A DNA stretch of 64,000 bases from Oxyruncus cristatus (taxonomy: Eukaryota; Chordata; Aves; Passeriformes; Cotingidae), in contig VXAY01002880.1 of NCBI GenBank assembly GCA_013399855.1, forward strand, positions 565,004 to 629,003, given 5' to 3'. The notes under the pieces are model-generated. The model searched no databases, was not told the origin of the DNA, and was given only the letters and a program-made list of their open reading frames with translations. Positions within the stretch are counted from its first letter, which is position 1. The number at the start of each line of letters is the position of its first letter. Position numbers and translations under genes: made by a program. This document shows positions 37,001 through 50,391 of the stretch, piece by piece.

Positions 37001-39900
37001 ACTTTTTGAAATAAAAAAGTAATTTCCCCTGTTCTTATTCACGACATGCTTTACATGTATAACAGTTCTATCCAGGAACTTCCACTGGTTGAGTCATTTC
37101 ACAGAGTATTAGGAATGGGAAAGCACAATTATGCATCTGCCATGGTTCAACCCCAGCAGGCAATTAAGCCCTGGACACTCACTTACTCATCCAAGGATGC
37201 TTTTGATTAAGTATCCTTTCCCAGAACAGAAACCTTAGTAAGCACAGTAAGTAAAGTTTTTGCTACTATCAGTAAAGGCCTCCGATTGTGTTTTGAATTG
37301 ATAGTGTAGGATCTCATAACCTGTCTGAATTTTTTGGCCCAAGGTCATTTTAGTTTAACAGCTAACGACCATGTGGATTTTATCTATTATTTTTTCTTCA
37401 AATGGTATTACTTTATTCTGTAACATCTACTACAAATAATATCCATACAGATAGCAGTAACAGTTACTTACTATACCTAGAATAAACTTTGGCCCTAAAA
37501 AGCTGTATAAGAGGGCAATCATTAAATGATAACTGAGGTGTCAAGTCTGTCAGCACTTCACCAGCGGTGAATTATGGATACAAATGTGAGTTCATAAAAA
37601 ACCTCATAGTTTTGGGGGTAACATAAAGAATAAATAACTACCATCTAACTCATGTTCAACATGTGATACATAACAAAGTCAAAAGTAAAATGAGTTATTG
37701 TCCTGCGCAGACAGTATATGAAGCATGTCATTAAAAAACAGAACCTCAAGTGAACATCAGGTTGATGAGAAGGAAGTATGAACATCTTGCTGGTCTTTGC
37801 AAAATGAAGAAGAAACACCCACAGTTAAACACCAAACTGCTCCTTGTGAAGGCTTCAGGCTGGTGAAAACTCACTGTTATCCCTCCCTGCCACTCCTCAT
37901 TCAGCCTCGGGACTTGAAGGAGCAGTGGAAAGGTGATCATCATAGCATCAGAGACAAAGGTGAGTCAACAAAGAAATAAGTTTTATTGTATAAGAACTTT
38001 TAAATGTAACCTTGTTAGTGAGAGGTATATTGTCCAAATTATTTGCTCTGTGTTAGTATCAGTGTACCTGACCTAATAATAAACTTTTGTGTCTTTGTTA
38101 TGCCATTAAAATTTTTGATTGGACTAGTAATACATTGTTGGCATTACTTGAATGTAGTTACTTCTATGCTTGTCCATCACAATATTTTGACCATAATAAT
38201 ATGGCCACACCATAATTTCAGAAAATGTTCATAATCTGAGAGCAATGGGGGACTACATGGTGTTGGCCCAAATAAGGGGAATCTTTGCAAGAAATGTACT
38301 TAATTTCTAAAAATGTGCATTATCTAGTTAAATTCTATTAATTTTTCTGAGAATCTGAAAGTTAATATTCACAACCTGTCTCACAATTAAATTATTTAAA
38401 ATATCAATGCTTATATTTACAAACTAATGTTTTATGTCAGTTGTTGATAACAGTATTTAAGCAATTGTAACTTTACATAATTGGGTCATCTGCTAAAGTG
38501 TTAAAAATTCAGTAAAACACAGAGCAGAGATGTTCCAACATATCTTTTGAAAATAAATGGCTGAAAGCATGCGTCTGAGGTGCTCGAGTACTGTATTACG
38601 TACTCTGATATAATGACGAAAACTGAGTCTTGAGTGATATATTCAAATAATTGAAGATACTGTCTCTCAATCCTTTCTCTAAAATAAAAGATAAAGATTT
38701 ATCAGACCCTCTTAATCTTTTTCATAATACAGCTCCTTACTCCCCAAACTAGCAAAAAAGGACATATAAATAAATATAATTAAAAGAGATATATCACTAC
38801 TTACAACTGATGACTAGTCCGTTCAGCTCTCACCCAATCCATTAAAACCTTTTCTGTAGCCTAAATTAAGGAAAAATGATGCACCTACCAGTAACCAAAA
38901 AAATATTTAAGGGATTTAGAGCAATTTTATAATCACCTATTCAATCAATGGCACATGGAATGAATTCTAGGAAACAAGAATGAATGATTTTTTTTAAAAA
39001 AGAAAAAAAAAAAAAAAGAGAGAGGTCTATCCTTGAGGCTAGAGAGTCAAAAGAGCTATCAGCTCATAAGCAGATGACTGACCAAACTGGCTCCAGAGCT
39101 GCTAGCAAAACTGCTGAAGGAGTTTGCCAGCCAGTCAAGGAGTATTGCTGGAAAAGAAATCTTTCCTGTTTAGGCAGCTGTACCCTATGATTCAAAGGAA
39201 TGGGGTAAAAATTGCTTCAGTCAGATAAGAAAAACATTATCTATTCAAGATGCTTCACCTAATTAAGGAAAAAAACATAGAAGCATTCTGAAAATACCAT
39301 TGTTCGGGAAAGCAGTGGTGCATCAGTTTTCAAGTGTCTATAGTATTCTCTCTTTAGAGGTATGGAATAAATGTGCTTTTCTCAGGTGACAGATGTTGTA
39401 ATAAAACACAAAGAAGCTGAGAATGAAAAAAACATCCCATTACTGGAGGGAATAGATTCTAAAAAAGATACTTCAAAGCTATTATTTTTTAGTTTGTATA
39501 CTGTCACTTTATCTCTTGATTTTGGGGTGATATAAGTGGATAAAACCCTTCCATTCCAAACCTTTCAAGCCAAGGTGTTTTCATATCCTGACATAAGCTA
39601 TTGAACTGTTCACAGGTCATGAAACAGGGTGACATGACTGATAACACTCAACAACACCAGCTGTCGTTCAAAAGCTCACACTAAATAAAAGAGAAAAATT
39701 CTCTTCTCAAAACCTATATTAAAGTACTGTTTGTACAATTGGCTCAATGTTCCTTAAGAATGCATATGATACAAATTACATAAATGGCCTTATATAAACT
39801 GTCCTAATTAAGGTTTACTAATTGATACTGAATTTAATTAATCTAGATTTAAACATCAAGCTAAAAAGGCAAACAGCTTTTTCTATGTTGATTTACTGGC
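34019..39900. other. AT-rich stretch, probable intron
   Basis: It holds no recognised repeat family. Points of note are the 133-codon minus-strand frame at 34480-34881, which has no splice or start context, and a possible donor AAAG/GTGAGT at 37960. Confidence 0.4.
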
Positions 39901-40315
39901 TCTGATGGGTTGAACTTGGCTGGCTGATGGGTGTCCACCAAGTTACTCCCTCAGTCTTCCTCCTCAACAGAACAGGGGAAGAAAATAAGATGAAAAGCTC
40001 ATGGGCCAAGATGAGGTCAGGGAGATCAATTACTGTCATGTGCAAAACAGACTAGACCTAGGAAATTAATTTAGTGTATTGGCAATTAAAAAGAGAGAAG
40101 GATAGCAAAAAAAAATCCCCAAATTAAAACCAGCTGCTCCCCATCCCTTCCTTGTTCTCAGGCTCAGTTTCACTCCTAACTGTTCTGCCTTCTCCCTTTG
40201 AGGATTGCAGGAGGATGGGGAATGGGAGTTGTGGTCAGTTCATGATGTATTGTCTCTGTTGCTCATGCTCTTCTCCAACAATGGTGATACCATGGTGTTT
40301 GCTGCACACTACCTG
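39901..40315 (-). mobile_element. LTR fragment, minus orientation, same family as 59.9 and 62 kb
   Basis: The plus strand starts with the reversed LTR end ('tgatgggttgaacttggctgg'), then 'ggtgtccaccaagttactccc', 'gaaaataagatgaaaagctcatggg' and 'cagttcatgatgtattgtctctg'. This is the 3' half of the long LTR seen at 59912-60725. The remainder is missing or too decayed past about 40315. Confidence 0.75.
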
Positions 40316-41025
40316 TTAAAGGAGAGGAATTAGATGAAGTCATTTTAAACCGCTGGAGAAAAATTCATCCTCACATGACACCATTCACATGCGGTACAAC
40401 AACCACCCCAATAGCTTCTAGAAAGGCAGTGTGACAGGTGTAAACACTATAGGAGACTTCTGAAAAATACTAGGGAAAGTTTCTTGATGCATGCAATCCA
40501 TGTGCTGGACACATTGCTCAAGAATGAGAACTGATTGGTGATGTGCATTCTTAGAGAAATGAGTAAAAATAAAAAATAGTCGAATTACTACCATAAATTC
40601 TGGAGAGCAGATTGTGGCTTGTTTAGAGATCTGTTTGTTGAGATTTCATGAGAGTCTGACCTGAAGAGTAAAAGGGCCACGAAAAACTGGTTGATTTTCA
40701 AGGTTAATATCCTCAAAGCATAGAATAGTTCATGCTGACATAGCAGGAACTTGATCAGGCAAGGCAGAAGGCCCGCACAGGGAATCTCTGACTGAACTCC
40801 AGTGCAGGAAGGAAGTGCAAGGACTGTGGAGATAAGGACTGGCCACCTGTGAGGACCACAGAGATACTGTTCGGCTGTGCCGGTTTGGAGATCCAAAAGC
40901 AACCGCTGAGCAGGAAGTAGAACTCTAGAGAGAAGAGAAGTGAGGTCCTCTGGAAGTACATTGGCAAAGAGAAGGCAAAGACAAATTATCTTATTTTGCT
41001 TTAAATAGAGAAGCTAAGGGAAATC
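40316..41025. other. Unassigned GC-richer stretch
   Basis: About 40740-40900 is richer in GC than its surroundings and carries minus-strand frames (40588-40967). I cannot assign it. It may be a decayed part of the LTR element beside it. Confidence 0.3.
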
Positions 41026-41029
41026 TTGT

Positions 41030-41352
41030 CTTCATCTGCTGAACGGGAGGCTGTAGTGAAGACAAATCTAGATGGTTCTCAGAGGTCTACGGTAGTACAA
41101 GAGGCAATAGGCACAAGAAACAACATGAGAAATTATGATTAGCTATGAAAAACACCTTCTTACCATGGGTGTGTTCTAACACTCCAAGGAATTGCGCAGA
41201 AAGGCTGTGAAATCTCAGTCCTTGGAGATAGTGAAAACCTGGGCGAAATCATCTTAAGTGGACCTGTTTAAAGATAGGGATTACACCTGATGACTTCCAA
41301 CTTATTTTGTTAAATGTAGAAACAAATTGTAATTGTATGATTCTGTGATGTC
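41030..41352 (+). mobile_element. Highly diverged CR1 3' end, sense orientation
   Basis: The order of CR1 marks is still visible: 'gggaggctgtagtgaag', 'acaagaggcaataggcac', 'ggaattgcgcagaaaggctgtg', 'ttaagtggacctgttt', and a tail 'tgtatgattctgtgatg'. It is more eroded than the other copies, so probably older. Confidence 0.7.
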
Positions 41353-44300
41353 ACAAGAGTACAGAAATACTCCTCCCACTTTAAATTCTGTCTTGGTCTT
41401 AATACACTTCAAAAATTCAACAAAAGTTTGAGGTAGAAACAGGTAGGGGGCAGGTTATACCTTAGCATTACACTACACATTAGCTACATTAACACAGATA
41501 AATTGTTAATTGCTCAATCAACACAGCTAAATTCTCATCAGAATTAATTGATGTATATTGATGTACTGGTGGTTTTTTTCTTAAAGTACCTGTAATGGAT
41601 AAAGAACTTTGGGAAAAGCTGTACGCTTTTATTGCTATTGCTTTGCTTTAATTGGTTTTGACGTTCTGAAACTCTAATAGAAAAAAAATAACAGTTAAAT
41701 AATGACAGTCCTAATTATTCAGAACACAAATTAGTTAAATTGCACACAGAAAAAAAAAAATTAATAAAAGACACTTTCTTTTCTTTGTGTGGCTGAAAAT
41801 AACCCCAGAAAAATCAGGAATCCTTGGTTTTAGTTGAAGACGGTAATTTTTCAACAACTTAAGATGTAAACAAGATCTAACCAAGGGAGGTTTTTTATAT
41901 GAAAAGTTCACCAGTTGTTGTAATCCAACACAAAAAGCCCAAGATCTTAAAGATTAGCAAAAAAGGATATATTTATATCATTAATGAAAACTTGCATTTT
42001 AGCCAATCCTGTGTGATACTGCTGGTTTGTGTGCCAGCACTAGGTATTTATGCACATGAAATTAGTTAGATGTTTTTAATTTTTTTAGACTGGGCCTATA
42101 AAAACTAATGAAGATCACATATTGAGGTGAAGTTAGGAGTTTTATCTCTGTTTTCATCTAGGTTTATACTTCTGAAGAGGTGTTGAAACTAGTGAAGAGT
42201 TAAACATACTACATTCCTTACAGCCATGGTAAAAGTTGTTATACTTTGAGGCTGTGATCTACCAAAAGGGAACTCTGGGATTACTTCAGGCTGCAATATC
42301 TAACTGATCTCTTGCTGTTGGTATGCAGTTAGTAGACTTCACAGTTATTTGATAAAGGAATAAAGGCAAGCAAGGATAAACCCAGGGTTTCTTTACTGGT
42401 CTGCAGGTATGAGTAGACCCTCCTAGCATTAATCTAAGGTATGCTTAATGATAGGCAGTTTACTGAAAAGTGAGAAAAACTCCACTAAATATTCCACCAA
42501 AGTATTTCAAATGTTTCAACTACAAAAGATTTCCTATCAGCACATCCACTCCAGAAGTCAGCTACTGTCAATCTGCCAACAAAAAACCCATCTTTACTTC
42601 CATAGTAAACTGTTGTGTGATTAATGTTATTTTTATAACTTCTAAAAGTAATGTTCAAATGCATTTTGTATCAAGAATAAGTATCCTTAGAAAGTGAACA
42701 TTACATAACTTATGGCCCATAGATAGGTGACCTATATGACACTCCATTACTGATTGCAGTTTTGACACTGCTAGACTTATTTCCCCAGCTGGATTTCTGT
42801 GTGTCCTGTAGTTCATGCTTTTTATATTTAAGCCCTTGAATATATATTTTTTTACTTTGTGATTAAAGATTTAGTTAAAGAAAAGGCTTCTTTAAACTGT
42901 GTACCTTCAAGAGGTAAATTTTCCCTGCCTAATTAAATTATTCTAATTAAATTATTCAGAGCCCTTGTTCCCCAGTAAGTGCAACCACTTAACAGGGAAA
43001 GGAATTCTAGTCACAAAGATGGCAATATTCACATATGTCTGTATCTGCTGTTGTTGAAAATATGATTCTAAACAGTAAACTAAATGTTAGTTCTGCCTTA
43101 TTTGCAAAACTGTAGTCCAAACTCTTCCCTAACATCATTGCCAGAGAATTTTATTTTATTTTTTTTTATTTTTTTTTTTAAATTTTATTTATGTTCATGT
43201 ATCAGTACAGGAAGGAACAAGTCCTGCTGGCATTGCCACTACTGGTTTACAGGGTCATTTTGTCAGTGTGTCAGCTCTTGCATCTCTGTTTTCCTTTTTC
43301 CTACTTCATGTTGACAAGTCATTTTTCATTTCCTGTTGCTAGATGTCCAGCCTTGAGTCACCCGAGGGATCCTTATACCTGGAGGTACATAAGTACTGCA
43401 TTGGCATCCTCTGGAGAACCTTATCAATACTGTGCTTGGTCAGTATGACTGATGACTACAGATATAACTGTCATCATACAGCTGTTGTTTGCAATTAGGA
43501 AATAAAATGACCTTCATTCTGACCTGTAAGGTATTATAATATGCAATGTTTAAGTTGTTTCTCTCTTATGGTCACTGATTAGATGAAAGTCTATTGTAAT
43601 TCTTACAGTTTAGTTTATTCCTCACTTTCCTTCACACTGAAAGTAAGAATTTAGACTGCTGGAAGTGTTCTATTCATTAGAGGGTTTTTTTAATTTGTTT
43701 GTTTTCATTTCAGTCCTTTTTCACTTAGGGTTTTAGCGGCCAATTTCAAGGACAATTGAGTATTATTTTTTTTTTTTTGTAACTCTTACATGACTTTCTG
43801 TTTTCAGCTTTTTTTAGAGTGATGCTTTTGAAATAGCAAGCTGTCATGTTCACTTGAAGTGGACTTTGATACAAGCCAGGCAATATAACAATTCTCTGGA
43901 ATCTTGTTTCAATGCTTTTCTCTGTGATTATAGTGTTGTCTGCCACAATTCTCATGTTTCACATTCATACAGTTGGTTTGGGTTAAGAATTGTTTAATTG
44001 CTTCAATCTAACAGTCATTGTCATTCATTCTTTCATGAAAGATCTTTTAAAGTAATAAAGATGAAACAAGTTCCAGTATTTCAATTGGAGCTATACTGAA
44101 TGGAGATACATATAAAGTTTACAAATGCTAGATTTTAGTAGTTCTAGTCAGAATGTTTTATTCATCATTTTCTAATGGGTTTAGGAATTTTTGGTGCAAT
44201 TTACTTTATCTCTTAAATACACAAGCATACCTTTTCAGTTTCAGAATGAAATCAGATGATATAACGAACAATAAGGACTTTAGTAATATTTGCATATAAG

Positions 44301-47300
44301 GATTTTTGAAGATAAACTATCAATCTTAAAGGAAAACACCAAGATTCCCAAGTAACCAAATACTGAAATTACTTTATTTTAAAAATCTGCGAATAATGTT
44401 ACCTAAAATGAAAATTAAGGGAGGAAAAATATAGGCATTATTTCTATTGCCAAGTGAAAGTGGCAATCTTGAGACCCAGTTTCTGGACCATTGGGTGAAA
44501 ACTTCTTACAAATACTTTCCTAGCATTTAAAAAGGGTCACTGACCTCAAGCTTTCAAAGCTGCCGTGTTGTTACGTGGGCTTTAAATTAAGGCTAAAAGA
44601 GGAAAAGAAACTGTCAAATTGCACAAAAGAATTGACATGATCTCCCAGCCCACAAAATAAGCAAACACTGAATGCATTAACTATCTTTTATTTTAGAAAA
44701 AAAGGATAAATATTAAAAATATAAAATGTCTAGATAAAGAGAAAAGCAAGATCAAGAAACTGCATTCTACAATGGATCTGTTCTAATGTAAATAATAACT
44801 TTGTGATAGTTTTGCACAAATGGATCAGCTGTATGTAGATGTAAAAAGCTTTGTAAAAATCATCATAGAAGCAACTATATTAAAAGTATGGTTTATATCA
44901 GAAAGGGGTAAAACAAATTATGGAATCTCATTGGAAGTACTTTGGGTTAATAACAAGAAAAGAAAAACAGAACTGAGGGAGAGATTTTTTTCCTCCAGGT
45001 AACTTGAAATTACCAGTTTACTATGTAACTAACCTATTAGTTGCTAGCAAACAGACTCAAGCAAACCAAGAAGTTATGTTTCTGAATAGATGTCATTTTC
45101 ATATTCAGGGAGACAATTATTAATTAAATGTAATGTAAATCATGGCACTGATTTGAAATGCAAACTACGTTTTTTATTAGAACAGATTTTGTAAAAGTCC
45201 TGGGAAAGATTATGGTTTATTACCATAGAAATTACCTTTTTAAAGAAATAATACTGTGTTCCCCTGAGAACCATTAGCTGATGTCTTTAATTAAAAAAAG
45301 TCTAGGTACTCCAAAAGAAATTGTAATTGAGGTCAAATATACTAGAAAACCTTGAACACAATCTATGCCAAAAACAACCTTATTCTGACAGTGATAATTT
45401 TTTCCACAAAAAATTAGTCCCAATACTTTTAAGCTGTACAGAAGGATTTTTTTCATGTTTGATTAAACTCAATTGTATTAATTACTCCAATGTGTGTCTG
45501 CGTATACACATCCTAATAATAGATGTTCACTGTGACAGCTATACTGCATTCTCATCCTAACCATGATTTTGTCAATTGTCTTGCCCTCAAATAAGTTAAA
45601 AATGAACTGTGACTTTCGATTTTGTGACACAATCTAAATTGGTCACAGAAGACATCCAGAGAGAGTCATCTGCCTATCAACATCTTTATCTGTCTGTCAC
45701 TGCAATAAGTAGGCATTCCTCGTAAGGTTTAGGAGAAGCATCTATGCTATCCCATTTGGATCATCTTTGCTGCACCTCTTAATGACTAGTTATGTTTCTA
45801 AACATCAATGAAGTGTCACATTACTTATAGGTATTTTTAATTGGCTATTTTTGTTTCAATAATTTTATTTTGTTAGCAGCTGAGGAAGGAGACACCGGTG
45901 AAACCTTGATGATATTTTTAAACTGTTAATATTTTTTTGAGAGTAGTGCCTGATCTATGATATCAATATAAGCATTTAGACTAGATACTTTTTCTAGCTG
46001 TATCCTTTCAGGGTGCAAAGTTCAGACAAGAGAGTTTGTTAAAGGTCATTTAGTTATGATAGAATCTGGCAGTTCGCAGCTCAACAGTTGACCACAGTGA
46101 GCGATACTGATAAAGCCTGATACAAGGAGTCCCTTGTGTGTGGCAGCTTTTCCTGGTTTAGTTTTATTTCTGCATATTTCCTCGTTAATTATCACCTCTA
46201 TTTAGCTACAGCAAACAAGTGGAAAATGAGATTGTTCAAACGATCTCAAACAAACATATGCAAGTCTGATTTTATCTTGATCTATCTTATATCTTTTTAT
46301 AACCCTTGTTTATGACAGAAGCTGATATTTTACCATTTTTCATAGCCAAACCTTGCAACAGAGAGGTGATTCTTTGGATGTCTACTAAAATCACCTAGAA
46401 ACCATAATTTCATTGGAAAATATGCAGTTCAAATAGTTATTTTAATTTATATTCTGGCTGACTGTATTTTGTACACATGTGATCTCAATAAGGAGTTAAG
46501 CAAATTGCTGAATGTCTGCCATGAGGACTGATTCATTTGCTGGTTTGTTTGAGCTTTGATTTTTGAATTCCTCAGCTTTGCTATATTGGGTGGCTTATAA
46601 AATATTAAAAAGTTATTTGAATATTCATCAAACTGGGCTACTTGCTCTGGTGTAAACATGTCAAACACTTCCATGCAAAAACTTTCTTATTTTTAACTGT
46701 GATGCCTTTAAATTTGGCATTTGCTGTCTGAATTGATCTGGAAAACATGAGTATCTTCAGTTGCAGTTTATCTAGATGGTTTCATTAAACTGTGGACATC
46801 ATAACTCTCTAGTGAGAGCACATTTCTGATGTCATGTAAAATTAATGGCAGAGCCACTATTAACTTCAATGGAAGCACAATTGTTCCTCTGGTGCTATGG
46901 TCACTCGTGAGGCTGGACCTCCTCTGTAGAGAAGTGAGCAAAATGAGCCACTCATAAGTTACTTGGCAGTATGATCTTTCTGTGCAAAAGGTTAAATTTA
47001 ACTGCAGTGCTGTTTCTTTTGGTAACTTCAAAAGGAAGTTTGGATGTGTTTGTTGGTGGTTGGGTTTAGTGCGCACTAAGGCTGAGGTTTATCGTCTTTT
47101 GGTATTAAGTGATACAGGTCTAAGTTTACTCAAAGAAGGTTGTGCACTAATGACAGGTTGTCAGTGTATCCACCAGTGTGAGGGTATCTGGGGTGAGAAG
47201 GCTCAGCTGTTCAGGGACCTGTTCCTGTTTTCACTAATGGAAGAGTGACAGGCTTGTTCCTTGGGTCACCTCTCATGAGTGTTTGCAGCTTCAGTGTTCT

Positions 47301-49382
47301 CCCACCCTCCTTGTTTCATTTTGGCTGAAGGATTGTTTTAAAGGACTCTGAGTGTGCTCTTGGGAAATTGAAAGTTCATTGTGTTGTAAGTAGGTTAAAG
47401 ACAGCTATTATCTTTCCTGGGTTATATCTACATACTCTGTATTTGAGGACAGCTCTGAGAGCAAGATGTGCCTCGTTGGAGGCTGAAGAATAAGGTTTCT
47501 ATGATGAAGAGTGAGAGACTTTCTTTTAAACATTGTTCACTGGGGCAAATGACTCTGTAGTTGTGCATTCTTATGTTTTGGGGTTTATTTAAACTGGAAA
47601 TCTAATTTCCTTGGGTATTACTTCCTTACAATTGATTATACTTTCTTGTGCAGCTTCTGTGACTATCTCATGAGAATGTAAGGGATAATTTGAAGGAAAT
47701 ATATCATTAATCTTTCAAGAATTATTTTAAGCTCATGGCTTTTTGTATATTGTATGCTATGTTAAAAAAAAAAAAGCTTTTATTTAAAAAGAGTTTTTTC
47801 ACTGATTTGGATAAATTGATTTTTTTATAACATTATGTTAAAAAATTCACCTCTTAACACAAATCTTAGGAGGATACACTTTAGAAACCATGATCGTATT
47901 GAACATTTTTACTGAAGGTTTTAGAAAAAAAAAATCACAATAGTATAAAACAATTATTCATTTTTGCAAACAATAATGTATGAAAATATAAAGCTTCAAA
48001 ATGACTGATGACAACACTGAATCATTTCCAACGATGAACATGACAATGTAAAAAGGTCAACATTGTCTTTTCAAATTACGTAATAAAAATGTTTTGATTT
48101 GCCTTTTTTTTCTCATTATTTTTAATTCTTGCTGTAAATGTGTTCCTTTGTAATCTTGGAAAAGTTAGTTAAAAATGAAAGTTATTTTTAGTTCCCTGTG
48201 CAAGATCCCATGGTGAGAAATTATTGGCAGAGTGAGACACATAGGACTACAACAGGAGGCATGAGACATGTTTTGCTTTGCCAAGGAACAGAAGTTATTA
48301 AAAAATATTAATGAAAGCTCTTCACCATTTCAAGGGGCGACAATGTATTCCTCAAACAAGAAAGAAGTGATCTTTCCTTTTTGCCTTTTTTAATTTTTCA
48401 CTCCTCTGTACTCTTGGTCTGCCATTTTCCAAAATCTCTCAAGAGTTTTCCAGAAAAGGTTCAGTGTGGCCAGTGTACATAATATAGAGAAAGATTCTAA
48501 TCCACCTCACAACCTCATTTTCTCATGCACTTTTTTTATTTTATTTTATTTTATTTATTCACTCTTCTTGATATTCATAAAATTATTTTCATGTTTCTTG
48601 AAATGAATGTTCCCCCTGATGAGGTTACATTACAAATATGTGGAATATACATTTGTACTGCTCACTATTGTATGTTACACTTGAAAAATAGTCATGTCTA
48701 CTCTCCAGTTTCTGCTTTCTGCTTTTGACTTGGTAGCATTGTTAACAAACCAAGCTTCAAGGATAGTGCCATGAAAAAATTCAGACCATCTCCTCATGAT
48801 ATCAGTGTTTGGATCCAGGCACTCTGAAAATCCATTTCCTTGTGCTCTCCTTATTGGAAAAATAGAAATTGGAATTGTGTGGGTCTTTTTCCTCCTTTTA
48901 TTTTATTCCTTTATTTGAATGGAAGCTTTATCATCCTCTTACATTGATATTTCATCGCAAGATTTTCTGAAACTGTTCTTTCCCCCAGAGAACAAGAGGG
49001 GAGTACAATCTTTGAGTGTAGGCAATGTAGTTTGGTGCAAAAGACAGGGAAAAAAAGACAAGGCAAAAGACATTGACCTTAGTTTTGTGAGTGTGGATTT
49101 TTCCTGAGCACCTGAGGAAGGATAACCCTCCTGTGTAACATGATGGCACGGAGACACTAGATCTACAAGTACAACAGGGTGATCAGCTGCATTAATGTTC
49201 AAAGTACAGAAAAGAAATAGAAAGAACTAACAAACCAATGTACAGTCCAGTTGAATATTAAAGTGCAATAGCAGAACACAGAACTAAACTTATCAAACAC
49301 TTTAAAGATGAGCATATTCATTTTCTTACCAGTTATTCATGATAGAAACTGTCTTTTCTAAAAAAAATTGTTACTGACTTAC
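41353..49382. other. AT-rich stretch, probable intron
   Basis: Long and mostly featureless. It includes an A/T run at 43149-43192, a CT-rich patch near 43300-43450 and a GC-richer patch near 47050-47300 that I cannot assign. No exon is supported. Confidence 0.35.
48531..48559 (+). repeat. (TTTTA)n microsatellite
   Basis: Four to five units of ATTTT follow a T run. Confidence 0.9.
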
Positions 49383-49440
49383 CTCAAAACAATCACTCTA
49401 TCCTCTGTAGATAAACTATCATCTGTAAGTCTTAATTTTC
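49383..49440 (-). CDS. Exon of unidentified minus-strand gene (58 bp), most upstream confident exon
   Basis: The acceptor (actttgctatatttcttaccag) has a long pyrimidine run and the donor is GAG/GTAAGTC. The only open frame starts with two carried bases (phase 1) and ends with AG (phase 2), reading KLRLTDDSLSTEDRVIVL. AG joins A of the exon at 32118-32165 to give arginine. The intron that follows is about 17 kb. The next exon upstream must end in phase 1. The candidate at 49880-49908 does so, but is weak. Confidence 0.5.
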
Positions 49441-49879
49441 CTGGTAAGAAATATAGCAAAGTAAACTTCACTTCATGATATTCTGGATGTAAGAGGTTGG
49501 AAAAATCACAGTCAACACATTAATTAAATTTCTGCTATCAAAAAAGCAAATTCATTTCCAGAATTGCTTCTTATGTTTGTAGGTGTTTACACATGTAGCT
49601 GTACCAGGACACTAAAATTATGATTATATTAACATAATTTTTCTTAGTCTACTACCATAAAACACAAACAGAATATATGGAATGATTTTTAAGCATTCAG
49701 TCTAGGACTTGAATTATAGTCCTGCTGTTAAATCCCTGATGATATGAAGTACCTGTATCACTTCATTTGATTTGGAAGAAGCATTTTCCAACATAGTCAT
49801 ATTTTTACACTATAGGCTTAAGTTACGTGTTGGTGATGGTCTTGAACAAATCAAATTTATCAGGATCATCATTCTTTAC

Positions 49880-49908
49880 CAGATCTGACTACAGAGGTGG
49901 CCATATCA
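49880..49908 (-). CDS. Weak candidate micro-exon (29 bp)
   Basis: The acceptor is ggtttctgtcacatag and the donor CTG/GTAAAG. One frame is open (DMATSVVRS), phase 2 to 1, which would feed the exon at 49383-49440 correctly. The donor is not ideal and the segment is short. Confidence 0.2.
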
Positions 49909-50337
49909 CTATGTGACAGAAACCTGCTTGGTAGTAATTACTCTCCTAGAGTTTGTGAAAGGGATGGATATTAACATTACCTCCAACACCTCAGCAAGTT
50001 GGTGCCTGTGTTCTGTCCACTCTTCTTGTTTATTTGAAAGTTCGCAGAAATCTTTCACATTGTTGAAATATCTCACAAGAATAATATCTCACTTTGCGCT
50101 GCTCCATGAGACTTATTGAGGTCTGGGGATCATTGCAAGAGAAGCTCCAAGTGATATATGACAGTCTGGAATAAGGCAAACTATAGACCTTGTTTGTGCT
50201 CATCTCGCTGCAGGCAGTACATGAACCTCAGACGATCTGAAATCCCATTTGTACATCCCCTGTGCCATTTCTTTAGCCTCAGAAGTTTTCACTGAGTAGT
50301 TGAAGCCCTCAAATTTTTTTTGATGATGTGAACTTAC

Positions 50338-50391
50338 TTCTGCTATTGCACTTACTTTATTTTTTTGCCTTTGCAGATGTGGCAAAGTAGT
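50338..50391 (-). CDS. Candidate exon with two tandem donors (36 or 54 bp)
   Basis: The acceptor (aaagtccttcttttag) is strong. The frame reads TTLPHLQRQKNK to a first donor AAA/GTAAGTG (exon 50356-50391), or continues with VSAIAE to a second donor GAA/GTAAGTT (exon 50338-50391). Both end in phase 0, which does not fit directly onto the phase-1 start at 49440, so at least one further exon would be needed. A second frame is open in the shorter form. Confidence 0.25.

Noticed and set aside
49328..49361. Minus-strand 28-bp segment with a strong acceptor and GTAAGAA donor
   Set aside because: Joined to the next exon at 32165 it makes TGA. The segment at 49383-49440 fits instead.
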